From Winogradskyella sp. (GTDB lineage: Bacteria > Bacteroidota > Bacteroidia > Flavobacteriales > Flavobacteriaceae): 64,000 nt of DNA. A program made the position numbers and the translations under genes. Under the pieces are notes generated by a model. It searched no databases. It saw nothing but the letters and a program-made list of their open reading frames with translations, and had not been told where the DNA came from. The stretch spans positions 1 through 64,000 of the forward strand of contig NZ_JANQOM010000063.1 of NCBI RefSeq assembly GCF_028289625.1, read 5' to 3'. This document shows, one piece after another, positions 14,712-24,100 of the stretch; position 1 is the stretch's first letter; the number at the start of each line of letters is the position of its first letter.

Positions 14712-17012
14712 TTAAAAATTAAGTGTTAGTCCTACTAAGAAATTAGTAGTTGCCTGCGGATAAAACCCAGAAAAGAATCCTGTAGAAACACCTGTTGGAC
14801 TATCTGGGTCGTCAAAATCAAAGGACCCAAAAAATCCATTAGACACAAATTTTTCGTTGAATATATTATTGACCAAGCCCGTAAAAACAATGGATTTGAA
14901 AATTGAATTTGTTTCTAATGTATAGGTGACATTAAAATCATTGACAAAGAAACTGTCTAACTTCGATTCTGGATTTTCGGTATTGCTCATAAACTGTTCG
15001 CCTACAAACTTACTTAGTAAGGACATTTGTAAGTTATCTATAGGTTGAAATACAACAGCATTGGCCGCAACAATATCTGGTGAAAATGCAATATCCGTAC
15101 GTCCTAAATTTCGTAATTCCCCATTCAACGGAACGATTGTTTCTCTATTTTTATTTGTGCTCAACGTTAAATTAGGCTGCAAAGTCAATTTAGGTGCAAC
15201 AGGCACTACAGCTTCTAGCTCAATTCCCAAACGATAACTTTCGCCACTGTTGTCTCTCAATTGCGCACCTACATCATTAATTTCACCTGTAAAAACTAGC
15301 TGTTCGTTGTAGAGCATTATATAGCCATTAGCACTGAAGCTGAAATTTCCTTTTCTGTGTCGCCAACCTAGTTCAAAATCATTGAGTTGTTCTGGCTCAA
15401 TCTCCGGATTGTTTTCAAATTCATCTCGACTTGGTTCTCTATTTGCTCGTGCATATGAAAAATAGAAATCATTATTATCATTTAAAGCATACGTAATCCC
15501 AGCTTTTGGGTTAAAAAATGTATAATTTTCGTCAACATTAAAATTTGTAAGATTCGAGTTGACACCCGAAGTTTCATAGTTGACATTACGTACCTGTAAA
15601 TCGCCATATAGTTGAATACGATCATTTAATCTATAATTTGCTTTTGCAAATGTTGAAAAATCATTCTTTTTCGCATTACCATCATAATAACGATCCCTTA
15701 TCTCGCTCTGACTTGCAAATTCAGCCCAAATCACTTCTCCAAAATGATCGCCGTCATAATGACTAAAAGAACCTCCAAAAATCATATCAATTTCATTATT
15801 TTTATAGTTAGCACTTGCATTAATAACGTAAAAATCATTATCTAACCAACGGCGACGAATTAAATCTGTAGTGTTAACTATTGCTCCATTAACGGTTAGT
15901 TCTTCAAAACCATAGGTCGAAAAATCATCGTCCTCTCTAAATTGTTCAAAATAGCCTCTTCCATAGGTATAATTTAACCCTATCGTTGTAGACCAGTTGT
16001 TATTGTATTGCTGGTTCCAGTGCAATTGATAATGGTCCTGGCTGTAATCATCGACTTCATTGTCATAAAACTGTATATTTCCATCATCGTCCGTATACTG
16101 GCCCGATGGATTAAATGTACGATCTTCTCTAAGCTGTTCTGCTGTAATACCATTCCATGCCTGATACGTTACTTCATTACCTCCAAAAATTACAGCTTTG
16201 ATTAAAGTATTACTATCTATATAAGCACCTTGCAGGAAATATGATTTTAAATCTGCAGACGCTCTATCGATGTAACCATCTGATGAAATGTTAGATAATC
16301 GTCCTGCAATTTCAAAATGGTCATTTATGAGTCCAGTACTGAATTTAACCGTATGCTTCCTGGTGTTGAAACTCCCAAAGGAATTTGAAATCTCACCTAT
16401 AGATTCCTTTGAAACAGCATCCGTTAAAATATTGATACTCGCACCAAATGCTCCTGAGCCATTGGTGGACGTTCCAACGCCACGCTGCAGCTGTAGACTC
16501 TCAACAGATGATGCAAAGTCTCCTAAATTCACCCAAAAAGTCCCTAAGGACTCCGCATCATTATATGGAATTCCGTTAATGGTAATATTGGTAGATTGCG
16601 GACTTACACCTCTAATTCTAATACCAGTATAACCAACTCCTGCACCAGCATCACTGGTGGTTACTACAGAAGGTAAAAAATTAAGTAAAATGGGAATGTC
16701 TTGCCCTAAATTACGTTTAGCAATTTCTTTTTTAGAAACGTTAGTATGTGTAATCGGCGATTTGGCATCTACACGAACGGACTTTACTAAGACTTCGTCT
16801 AGCTTCTCGGTCTTAATAGAATCCTGTTGCTTTTCTTGTCCATAAATGGAAGAAATACCAACAAAAAAAATAAATACTAATTCTAAAATGAGATTTCTCG
16901 GCTTCGCTTCGAGTAACCTCAGCGACCATGCTCGAAGTGACAGAGCATTACTTTGGTAAGTAAATTTCTGCCTAGAATGGAATAACAAGTTTGTGAACAA
17001 TTTTTTCATCAC
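14712..17012 (-). CDS. TonB-dependent receptor under a TPP riboswitch (probable thiamine receptor)
   Basis: Outer-membrane TonB-dependent receptor of 766 residues. After the signal peptide comes the plug (about residues 70-190: VSKKEIAKRNLGQDIPILL, GYTGIRIRGVSPQSTNITIN, GSGAFGASINILTD) and a beta-barrel ending NFLVGLTLNF. No N-terminal carboxypeptidase-like domain is present. A TPP riboswitch lies directly upstream on the same strand, so the cargo is probably thiamine or a thiamine precursor. Bacteroides OMthi (BT_2390), also TPP-riboswitch controlled, is the known parallel. The signal peptide is unusually long because a palindromic repeat encodes about residues 11-40 (ending EAKPRN) before the hydrophobic core LILELVFIFFVGISSIYG. 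Confidence 0.9.
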   Translation of the reverse strand: MMKKLFTNLLFHSRQKFTYQSNALSLRAWSLRLLEAKPRNLILELVFIFFVGISSIYGQEKQQDSIKTEKLDEVLVKSVRVDAKSPITHTNVSKKEIAKRNLGQDIPILLNFLPSVVTTSDAGAGVGYTGIRIRGVSPQSTNITINGIPYNDAESLGTFWVNLGDFASSVESLQLQRGVGTSTNGSGAFGASINILTDAVSKESIGEISNSFGSFNTRKHTVKFSTGLINDHFEIAGRLSNISSDGYIDRASADLKSYFLQGAYIDSNTLIKAVIFGGNEVTYQAWNGITAEQLREDRTFNPSGQYTDDDGNIQFYDNEVDDYSQDHYQLHWNQQYNNNWSTTIGLNYTYGRGYFEQFREDDDFSTYGFEELTVNGAIVNTTDLIRRRWLDNDFYVINASANYKNNEIDMIFGGSFSHYDGDHFGEVIWAEFASQSEIRDRYYDGNAKKNDFSTFAKANYRLNDRIQLYGDLQVRNVNYETSGVNSNLTNFNVDENYTFFNPKAGITYALNDNNDFYFSYARANREPSRDEFENNPEIEPEQLNDFELGWRHRKGNFSFSANGYIMLYNEQLVFTGEINDVGAQLRDNSGESYRLGIELEAVVPVAPKLTLQPNLTLSTNKNRETIVPLNGELRNLGRTDIAFSPDIVAANAVVFQPIDNLQMSLLSKFVGEQFMSNTENPESKLDSFFVNDFNVTYTLETNSIFKSIVFTGLVNNIFNEKFVSNGFFGSFDFDDPDSPTGVSTGFFSGFYPQATTNFLVGLTLNF
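16907..16941. repeat. Palindromic repeat inside the receptor signal-peptide coding region
   Basis: CTTCGAG (16907-16913) and CTCGAAG (16931-16937) are inverted arms; on the minus strand the element begins GTCACTTCGAG (16941-16931), identical to the end of the intergenic repeat at 29319. The surrounding 90 bases (about 16891-16982) encode the extra N-terminal residues without breaking the frame. Confidence 0.75.
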
Positions 17013-17195
17013 GATTAAATAAATTATAATCGAATAAAAAGAGGTTATTATTCTTGGTTAATAAAATAATAATTGAGCTATTTGCCAGTGTGGTTTGGAA
17101 GGTTGGCACTAAACTTTGAATCTTATTATGAGAGACAATTAGGTCATATCAGATTCAGAAGTAAAACCAACATTGATAACCTAATCGCACTCGCT

Positions 17196-17237
17196 AAAAA
17201 TGTCCATCCTTCGACAAGCTCAGGAACTACAGGACAT
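17196..17237 (-). terminator. Repeat-derived terminator hairpin behind the TPP aptamer
   Basis: On the minus strand ATGTCC (17237-17232) pairs with GGACAT (17205-17200), with an inner TCCT/AGGA stem; the T-run 17200-17196 follows. The loop sequence CCTGAGCTTGTCGAAGG is a common intergenic repeat in bacteria. It begins about 10 bases after the aptamer, where a riboswitch expression platform is expected. Confidence 0.5.
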
Positions 17238-17247
17238 CTTATTAACG

Positions 17248-17405
17248 CTCGCTTCCTTAGCAGCATTACCTGCTCAGGTTCAATGGGTATGATCTCAGCC
17301 AAATAAATATTAGATTTCAGACTTTAGATTTCAGATTTGTGAACTATTTTATTCAGCTATCTTAAATCTTAAATCGACATTCGTCAATCAATTAAGCACC
17401 CCTTT
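17248..17405 (-). promoter_or_regulatory. TPP (thiamine pyrophosphate) riboswitch
   Basis: Read on the minus strand, the conserved THI-box parts are present in order: AGGGGTGCTT (17403-17394), then GGCTGAGATCATACCC (17301-17286), TTGAACCTGAGCAGGTAATG (17283-17264), and CTAAGGAAGCGAG (17260-17248). The distance between the first two parts is about 90 bases, so helix P3 is much longer than usual, filled with A/T-rich repeats of GATTTAAGAT and AATCTGAAATCT type. It controls the TonB receptor at 17012. Binding of TPP is expected to switch expression off. Confidence 0.9.
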
Positions 17406-17417
17406 TTGAGAACGGCG

Positions 17418-17448
17418 CAAAGATAAGTTACAAATTACTAATGGCAAA
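17418..17448 (-). promoter_or_regulatory. Promoter of the riboswitch-receptor transcript
   Basis: On the minus strand TTTG (17448-17445), 19 bases, then TATCTTTG (17425-17418): an exact match to the Bacteroidota promoter consensus. It lies 13 bases upstream of the aptamer, which fits a transcript starting just before the riboswitch. Confidence 0.7.
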
Positions 17449-17471
17449 TGATTATTGAGGAATTCTTTTTA

Positions 17472-17597
17472 GTGTCAGTTCGAGTGCCACGCTTAAAGCG
17501 TGATTTATCGAGAGCTTTTAGAACCTACATCTTAATATTTCTCGATACGATTTCATCCCGATAGTTATTTGGATGAAATCACTCGAAGAGACAGTGT
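17472..17597. repeat. Composite palindromic repeat upstream of the receptor promoter
   Basis: Outer arms GTCAGTTCGAGTG (17474-17486) and CACTCGAAGAGAC (17580-17592) pair at 11 of 13 positions. Inner perfect hairpins are CACGCTT/AAGCGTG and GATTTCATCC/GGATGAAATC (17549-17558 with 17571-17580). It fills the gap between arfB and the receptor promoter. With the riboswitch, terminator and promoter it accounts for most of the 590-base interval 17013-17603. Confidence 0.7.
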
Positions 17598-17603
17598 AAC
17601 TTT

Positions 17604-18008
17604 TTAATCGATATCAGGTTTTTTACGACTGGCCTTCTTTTCTGAGTTTTTGCGTTTAGCCTCTAATCGTTTTTGTTTTATCGCCTTTGGGACTTTGGTT
17701 GGTTTTCGTTTCTTATCCTCTTTTAAGCCTTCTTCAATGAGTGTTAAAAATCGTTGTGTGACTAAAGCTTTATTCCTGAACTGACTTCGACTTTCGTCAG
17801 AGTCTAAAACCAATATACCTTGCTTATTTAATCTATTTTTGAAAAACTCGTTTAAGCGTTGCTTTTCTTTGTCAGTAAATACCTTAGAATTTTCCAAGTC
17901 AAAATACAGAACTGCTTTAGAAGCGACCTTGTTTACGTTTTGGCCGCCACTTCCTGAGCTTCGTACGGCTTTATATGTTAGTTCCGATTTTAAAGCTTCA
18001 ATGTCCAC
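17604..18008 (-). CDS. arfB: Alternative ribosome-rescue factor ArfB (peptidyl-tRNA hydrolase)
   Basis: 134 residues with the release-factor GGQ motif in RSSGSGGQNVNKVASKA near residues 16-32 and a basic, lysine-rich C-terminal tail (KRKPTKVPKAIKQKRLEAKR) that enters the empty mRNA channel. It hydrolyses peptidyl-tRNA on stalled ribosomes. It starts two bases after the DUF4301 gene and is the last gene of the minus-strand run that begins with the thiamine-binding protein gene. Its role in that operon is probably incidental. Confidence 0.93.
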   Translation of the reverse strand: MDIEALKSELTYKAVRSSGSGGQNVNKVASKAVLYFDLENSKVFTDKEKQRLNEFFKNRLNKQGILVLDSDESRSQFRNKALVTQRFLTLIEEGLKEDKKRKPTKVPKAIKQKRLEAKRKNSEKKASRKKPDID

Positions 18009-18010
18009 AA

Positions 18011-19567
18011 TTAATGAATTTGATGTGGTGCCTTTAATAAGTCATTTACGGTTTTCACAGGATTGAAAGTTATGATTGGTACTTCTACAAAAACAGTAGT
18101 CCAATTGGCCATACTTCCATTCCAAAGCCCAGGTAATTCTAGCGCTTTAAGGTCCTTGCCTACTTTAGTTTTCATAGTAATAAAAGCAGCAGCATAATCT
18201 ACAAAGTCTTCGAGATTAAACTTTTCCCCTTTATAGTTTTTAACACCACAAACTAGGTCTACAGGATTAAAATGCGTTGCATTTGTTAAGATATCTTTCT
18301 GCTTTTTATTCTTTAAATTGATTTGTGCTGACTCTACAATCTGCAAAGATTGATTACCGTATAAATCCCGAACCCAAAATGGTCCACCGCCAGGTTCACC
18401 TTCATTTTTCACCATACCACAAACACGAATCGGCCTATTGAGTTTTTCTCGTAAATATTCAACCTTATACTTATCTAAATACTTATGATACTCTCTCGAA
18501 ATCTTGATGCCCATATCATTTGCGAGAAATTTTTCAATATTGGTAAACTCTTCCTCTGAGATGTTTATTTTATCTAACACACGCATGTACTCAAATGCTT
18601 TATCCTGAAGTTTAAGTAAAATACCTGCTAAGACTTTCTTATATTTTACCATTTCTTGTTTATACTGCTTTACAACAACATTGTCAATATTTTTAATAAA
18701 TATAATATCTGCTTCGAGTGCATTTAAATTTTTCAATAGAGCTCCGTGACCAGAAGGGCGAAATAAAAGTGTACCATCATCATTTCTAAAGGGCTCATCT
18801 TTTGGAGTCACAGCAATCGTGTCGGTGGATTCGTGCTGATAGGAAAATGAAATATTAAAGGAAACTCCTGTATTCTCTTCTACATACTCTTCTATGCGCT
18901 TAAATTCTTCATCAAATTTATCTTTGTATTTTTCGGATATGGTGAAATGAAGTTCCGCTTCATTTTCATCTGAAGCATAAAGGGCAGCTTCGTATAAATG
19001 TTCTTCAAAGGCTGTGGAAATATGGTTAGTCTTGTATTTATGAAATGGTAATAACCCTTTTGGAGAATTACCAAAGTTAAGTTCATTTTCATCTAACATG
19101 GCCTCTACAAAATGTAGCACCTTGTCTGCTGTGGATAACTCCTCAAAATCTATTTTTTTAGATTCTAATCTTTGAACGACCTGATTGTAAAACGGAAACT
19201 TTTCTAGCCCTACCATAAACAATGATAATTCTTTAAACTTGTTCTTGTTTATAAAAGCATTTAAAGATTCCTTTTGAGGATTGTACTCTTTCAAGAACTT
19301 GAACAAGAACTTGAACATCCTTGTAGCCGCGCCAGATGCTGGAACAAATTTTAAGAGTGACAGGTCGTTTTTGCGTTCTTCAAAATAGTCGATGACCGCA
19401 TCAATAAGTTCATTATCTAATCCAACAATACCATTTTCCTTCGTTGCTGCTTCCGAAATATTTGTATAAGGAATTCCCGATTTAAATAATTCAATTTGGG
19501 ACTCAATTTGTTGTAAAGTTAGTCCCTTTGCTTCAATCTGTTTGAGGTCTTTTTCTGTAAAGCTCAT
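18011..19567 (-). CDS. DUF4301 family protein
   Basis: 518 residues of a family restricted largely to Bacteroidota. FVPASGAATRMFKFLFKFL near residues 76-94 resembles a phosphate-binding loop of nucleotidyltransferase-like folds, and LFRPSGHGALLKNLNAL (about 270) and VCGMVKNEGEPGGGPFWV (about 385) are conserved-looking glycine-rich stretches. These suggest a sugar- or nucleotide-processing enzyme, but no reaction is known to me. The ATG overlaps the stop of the NadR-like kinase gene (ATGA), so it is translationally coupled to the thiamine-related genes. Confidence 0.85.
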   Translation of the reverse strand: MSFTEKDLKQIEAKGLTLQQIESQIELFKSGIPYTNISEAATKENGIVGLDNELIDAVIDYFEERKNDLSLLKFVPASGAATRMFKFLFKFLKEYNPQKESLNAFINKNKFKELSLFMVGLEKFPFYNQVVQRLESKKIDFEELSTADKVLHFVEAMLDENELNFGNSPKGLLPFHKYKTNHISTAFEEHLYEAALYASDENEAELHFTISEKYKDKFDEEFKRIEEYVEENTGVSFNISFSYQHESTDTIAVTPKDEPFRNDDGTLLFRPSGHGALLKNLNALEADIIFIKNIDNVVVKQYKQEMVKYKKVLAGILLKLQDKAFEYMRVLDKINISEEEFTNIEKFLANDMGIKISREYHKYLDKYKVEYLREKLNRPIRVCGMVKNEGEPGGGPFWVRDLYGNQSLQIVESAQINLKNKKQKDILTNATHFNPVDLVCGVKNYKGEKFNLEDFVDYAAAFITMKTKVGKDLKALELPGLWNGSMANWTTVFVEVPIITFNPVKTVNDLLKAPHQIH

Positions 19568-20133
19568 TTCTTATTTTTAAGTAGGTTATCAATGTGTTTA
19601 ACCGCTATTTCTAAGCGCTCTTTTTTATTTCCTTTTAACAAAACATAAGGTCTGCTATGTGTTACAAGTGCGTTTTCAAACGCTTTAAACATCTTTATTC
19701 TTTCGTTGGGTTTATCTCTTAAATCATCTTTTTCCCATGGTGTGTCAATATAGGTCAAAAAATAGAGGTCATAAGAATTTTCTAGAGCATGTGTTTCTAA
19801 AATCGGGTCACAGGTACCTAAATAATACGCTTCGCTATACACCTTTGTCTCCAATAAATCCGTATCGCAGATTAAAACAGAATCAGTCTTTTGGGCTAAT
19901 TCATTTTCTAATTTCATTTGACCATAGGCAATTGGTAATAAGTCTTTTGACTCACAAGTTTTATGCTCATTATCCCATTTGTGTTGAAGATACTCTCTCG
20001 CGTATTCTGGCACCCAAACCGAATCATAGTGTTCGGCTAACTGCCTTGATAACGTTGTTTTGCCCGTTGATTCTGGGCCAAATAAAACAACTTTTATACA
20101 GTCTGAAGGTTGTTGTCTAAGTGCTTCTTCCAT
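19564..20133 (-). CDS. NadR-like P-loop kinase, proposed vitamin-trapping kinase
   Basis: 189 residues with Walker A GPESTGKTTLSRQLAEHY at about 19-36, followed by VPEYAREYLQHK and a DTDLLETKVYSE segment, as in the C-terminal ribosylnicotinamide kinase domain of NadR. The nicotinamide-nucleotide adenylyltransferase domain of full NadR is missing. Such kinases next to PnuC transporters trap the imported vitamin by phosphorylation. Here the neighbours are a thiamine-binding protein and a TPP-riboswitch receptor, so thiamine is a candidate substrate besides nicotinamide riboside. It overlaps the transporter gene by 40 bases. Confidence 0.8.
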   Translation of the reverse strand: MEEALRQQPSDCIKVVLFGPESTGKTTLSRQLAEHYDSVWVPEYAREYLQHKWDNEHKTCESKDLLPIAYGQMKLENELAQKTDSVLICDTDLLETKVYSEAYYLGTCDPILETHALENSYDLYFLTYIDTPWEKDDLRDKPNERIKMFKAFENALVTHSRPYVLLKGNKKERLEIAVKHIDNLLKNKK

Positions 20134-20726
20134 GCCAAATAGCCTTGAATTGCCAATACGGTAAAGATAAGATATTGCAATGATAACATCCCCAAACCTC
20201 TGTGTGCGTATAATGGAATGGTGATAAGGTCACCTATTATCCAAAGGGTCCAATTTTCTAGTTTTTTGGTGGCCATATACCACATGGCTGTAAAGAAAAT
20301 CCCAGATGTTACAATATCTATGTAGTTTGGAATCTCAAGCGTGTAATCGAATCCTTTATATACGAAATAAGTGATGAACATAGTCATTAAAAACAAGCCC
20401 ACACCAATCATTTTTTCTTTAGAATTAGTTCTAGAAATCGGAACTACGTATTTATTATCTTTCTTTCTAGACCAATTCCACCAACCATAAATACTCATGA
20501 TGGAGTAATAAAAATTCATCATCATGTCACCTAGATATTTATTGATATACAACAAATAAACAGTGATAATGGTACAAATAATGCCTGTTGGATATACCAG
20601 AATATTGGCTTTCTTGGCATACCAGACACTTGCGATACCAAATACAAAGGCAATGGCTTCTAAAACAATTTGATTTGTTGGCGCATTCTGATAAGCCTCT
20701 AAAAAGAAATCAAAAATCTGGTTCAT
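20094..20726 (-). CDS. PnuC/PnuT-family vitamin transporter
   Basis: 210 residues with about seven hydrophobic segments. Typical PnuC features are YPTGIICTIITVYLLYINKY, MSIYGWWNWSRKK, the NYIDIVTSGIFFTAMWYMAT segment, and WTLWIIGDLITIPLYAHRG near the end. PnuC proteins import nicotinamide riboside by facilitated diffusion coupled to phosphorylation; PnuT relatives carry thiamine. The overlap with a thiamine-binding protein gene and the nearby TPP riboswitch favour PnuT. It overlaps the kinase gene downstream by 40 bases and the upstream gene by 17, so all three are one translational unit. Confidence 0.88.
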   Translation of the reverse strand: MNQIFDFFLEAYQNAPTNQIVLEAIAFVFGIASVWYAKKANILVYPTGIICTIITVYLLYINKYLGDMMMNFYYSIMSIYGWWNWSRKKDNKYVVPISRTNSKEKMIGVGLFLMTMFITYFVYKGFDYTLEIPNYIDIVTSGIFFTAMWYMATKKLENWTLWIIGDLITIPLYAHRGLGMLSLQYLIFTVLAIQGYLAWKKHLDNNLQTV

Positions 20727-20970
20727 AATTACTTCTGTCCGTTTTTACAATTTTCATTTGCAGTACGGAAATATCGACCTCATTAAAGGAACGCTTTATT
20801 TCTTGAGTTAAGAATGGCATTAATTGATCATAATCGCCATATATCTGTGTGCTCAATGGATTTTCTAAAACTGTAAACTCCGAACTTCTCAATTTTTTAA
20901 TAAAATTAATAATAGGTGTTTCATAATCGTCTTGAAGTGGTGATAAGGTGAGTTCTACTGAAATTTTCAT
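20710..20970 (-). CDS. Thiamine-binding protein, YkoF/MTH1187 family
   Basis: 86 residues with the ferredoxin-like pattern of the MTH1187/YkoF family: SVELTLSPLQDDYETPIINF, LENPLSTQIYGDYDQLMPFL and ending VLQMKIVKTDRSNYEPDF. YkoF binds thiamine or hydroxymethylpyrimidine in Bacillus. No signal peptide, so it acts in the cytoplasm. As first gene of the run it may hand thiamine from the PnuT-like transporter to the kinase or buffer it. No TPP riboswitch was seen in the 198 bases upstream. Confidence 0.75.
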   Translation of the reverse strand: MKISVELTLSPLQDDYETPIINFIKKLRSSEFTVLENPLSTQIYGDYDQLMPFLTQEIKRSFNEVDISVLQMKIVKTDRSNYEPDF

Positions 20971-21112
20971 ATTTAGATCGCTTTTATAATTGGCAATTAC
21001 TGAATCTAATTACAAAGCCAAATATAAGGAACATTCCTATTACCAAAATCAGGAACTTTATCTACGAATTTTTCTGTAATCCTAAGAGCTATTCCAATAT
21101 GGTGCAAATCAT

Positions 21113-21146
21113 AAAAAACCCTGCAAAATTCAAATTTCACAGGGCT
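21113..21146 (-). terminator. Terminator after the metallophosphoesterase gene
   Basis: On the minus strand GCCCTG (about 21145-21140) and CAGGGT (21123-21118) with additional inner AAATT/AATTT pairing, followed by a run of six T (21118-21113). It separates the phosphoesterase gene from the thiamine genes. Confidence 0.65.
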
Positions 21147-21168
21147 CAAGGTTTGTATTTAAGTTTTT

Positions 21169-24100
21169 TTATTTCTTGATAAAGCGTACTGTACGCTTTA
21201 AGTTTCCACTATGCATTTCAATAAAATAAATTCCAGAATTTAAACCCTGAATATCAACACTAAAATCCAAGTCCTCTGGCTTTCCATTTAATACCGCTTG
21301 CCCTAGCATATTTCTTACTTTATAGGCATCAAGTTGAATTGGTGAAGTGATTTTAAGAGTATGAGTGGCAGGTATTGGAAAAACTTTTATTTGTTCTAAG
21401 TCTTGGTTGTCTTCTATTGAAAGGTTATTGAGTTGATATTCTATTACAAGAATAGGGGCAGCGCTACCATCAATAGATTCTGCTTCTCTTTCTCCAGTTC
21501 CAGATATTATAAAAGTTAGACTCTTTAGCAAATCCCAGTTATCGTCAGCAAGTACTTCCCCAATAAGACCACTAAGGTTCGGAGTTTGTTGTTCTGGTCC
21601 TGCTGCACCGATATCATCAGTAGTCCAAGCGGGCACATTATCCCAATTTACTGATACCAAGCCTCTGGCTCTAGCCGAAATGTTGCCAACTTCTGCAGTG
21701 AATTCTTCCGAATTTGGATCTAATTCTGTTTCAATCACCAGATTCGTAACATCGGTATTATCGTTATCTACCGTGAACTGAATATAGGCATTGAGAATAC
21801 TCGCATCTGCAGGTAATTGAATATCTGTGAATCTTAACCCTACGAGTTGATTATCAGTTCCACTTTCATCAACCAGCTCTAAATCAGTGCTTGTTAAACT
21901 CATATCACCATCTGATACGCGCTCTTCGGCATCATTATTTGAAGCGTTGATTGGATAATTCAATGTTCCTGTTTGAGCAATACCAGTACAATTACAAAAC
22001 CCATCTTCTAAATCAAAAAACGTAGTCTCATCCCCGTCGTCGCATGCCATTCCCGCTGGATTACAAGGACTGGTATAAAACAGAATGAGCCTAGGTCCGG
22101 TGCCACTTCCGTCTTGAGACTCTGCCACGCGTTTTCCAGACCCACTGATAAGAAATGTCATTGCGTTGCCACTGGTCCAATTGGCTTGTGCCGCAATTTC
22201 ACTGACTATAGATGTTAGGTATGGCGTGCGCTGGCTTATTCCTGCTTCGCCTACCGTCTCCCATAACGGAACTTCGTCCCAATTGACTGTAGAAATTGTT
22301 AAGGCCCTATTTGAGATATCATTGACAACTGTTTCGTCAAAAGCCAAACTCGATTCTGACAATTCACCAGTAATTATAAGATTAGTTGGATCAAGTTCCG
22401 AATCTGTTTCATCCGTTTCAAATTGGATATAGGCTCGATGAAGGGTAGCACCTTCAGGTAACTGAACATTATCAAATCTAACACCTACCAATTGATCTGT
22501 ACCGTCGTTTATTAGTTCTAGATCACTACTGGTGACATCAACAGCACCATTGCTCAAGTCTTCTTCCGCGTCATCATTCGAACTCAGAATAGAAAAATCA
22601 TTTTGAACACTAGTATCTGGAATGCCTTGGCAGTTACAAAAACCGTCTTCTTCGTCATTTATGGTCGAAGAATCACCATCATCGCAAGGTGTACCATAAA
22701 CAGGACAGCTATCACTTAAGGTATAGCTCACTAATAGTCTTGGGGCATCACTTTGAGAGCCATTATTGGATTCTGCCGCCCTTGATCCCGATCCAGTAAT
22801 AATAAAAGACATCGCATTAAAGGGTTGCCAATTGGCCTGATCAACTATTTCTTGAACTATACTTCGAAGCTGTGGTGTTCGTTGAGCAGCTCCAGCCTCA
22901 CCCACAAGATTCCATTCTGGAACATCTAACCAAGGAACTACTGCCTCTGTTGTTGGTCGACTTGAAATATTAAAGTCTACGGTGTTAAAAATGTCGCTAT
23001 TGGGCACCAATTCCCCTCTTATCTGAAGATCGGTTGGCTCAGAATCTGTTTCATCGGTAGTAAATTGAATGTCAGCACTAGTTATAATGGCACCCTGAGG
23101 TATTGCGATATCAACAAATCGTATACCGACAGTTTGATTGTTCTGATTTTCAAAAGAATCAAATACCAATTCCAAATCGGAGCTATTAGTGTATATAATA
23201 CCAGTAGTTTCAGCTTCTTCAGCATCATTATCACCACCAACAACTTGATAGTCTAAGTCGTCCGACTCTGCAAAACCGACACAATTACAAGACCCATCTT
23301 CCACATCTAAAACTGTGGTAGGATTACCGTCATCACAAATAGTGCCTGCGGGTTCGCAAGGAAGTTGATAGAACAATTTGAGCCTCGGGGCTGCGGAACC
23401 ATCAAATGATTCGGCCACACGTTTTCCTGTGCCTGAGAAAATAAAGCTAATGGCATTACCGCTAGCCCAATCATTTTGTGATACTATTTCATTGACAATT
23501 GCGGTAATATAAGGAGTACGTTGCTCTAATCCAGATACCCCCTCTGTATCCCAAATCGGGATTTCTGACCAGGTTACCGTATTGCTTGTTCGTACTCTTG
23601 AAGAAATATTGGCGGTATCTGTAGTAAATGTATCACTGTTAGGCACTAGCTCTCCCTCAATAAGGAGATTTGTTGGATCTTGACTACTGTCTGTTTCATC
23701 TGTTGTGAATTCGATATAAGCTCTATAAAGGGTAGAACCAATAGGCATTTGTACATTATTAAAACGAATACCTACTAATTGATCATCTGTATCATTGATT
23801 AATTCCAGATCAGTACTGGTAATATCCACTATTTGAGTGCTACTATTTTCCTCCGCGTCATCACTACTCTGTGCTACTGAAACCGTTTCCTCGATTAAAT
23901 CCGTATCTAATAAACCCTCACAATTACAGAAACCATCTTCCTCATCAAACAATGTGTTTGAATCCCCATCATCACATACTGTCCCTGCAATAGTACATGG
24001 ATTATTAATATCATTAGAAATAATAACAACGTCACCCGTTGGTGGTGAAAATACGTCTAGGTTTGCTGGTAAGGTGAACGGATCTGTGTGACTTCCTTCG

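Noticed and set aside
17073..17306. Plus-strand open frame of 77 codons over the riboswitch
   Set aside because: It coincides with the minus-strand riboswitch and repeat, has no conserved features and is likely accidental.
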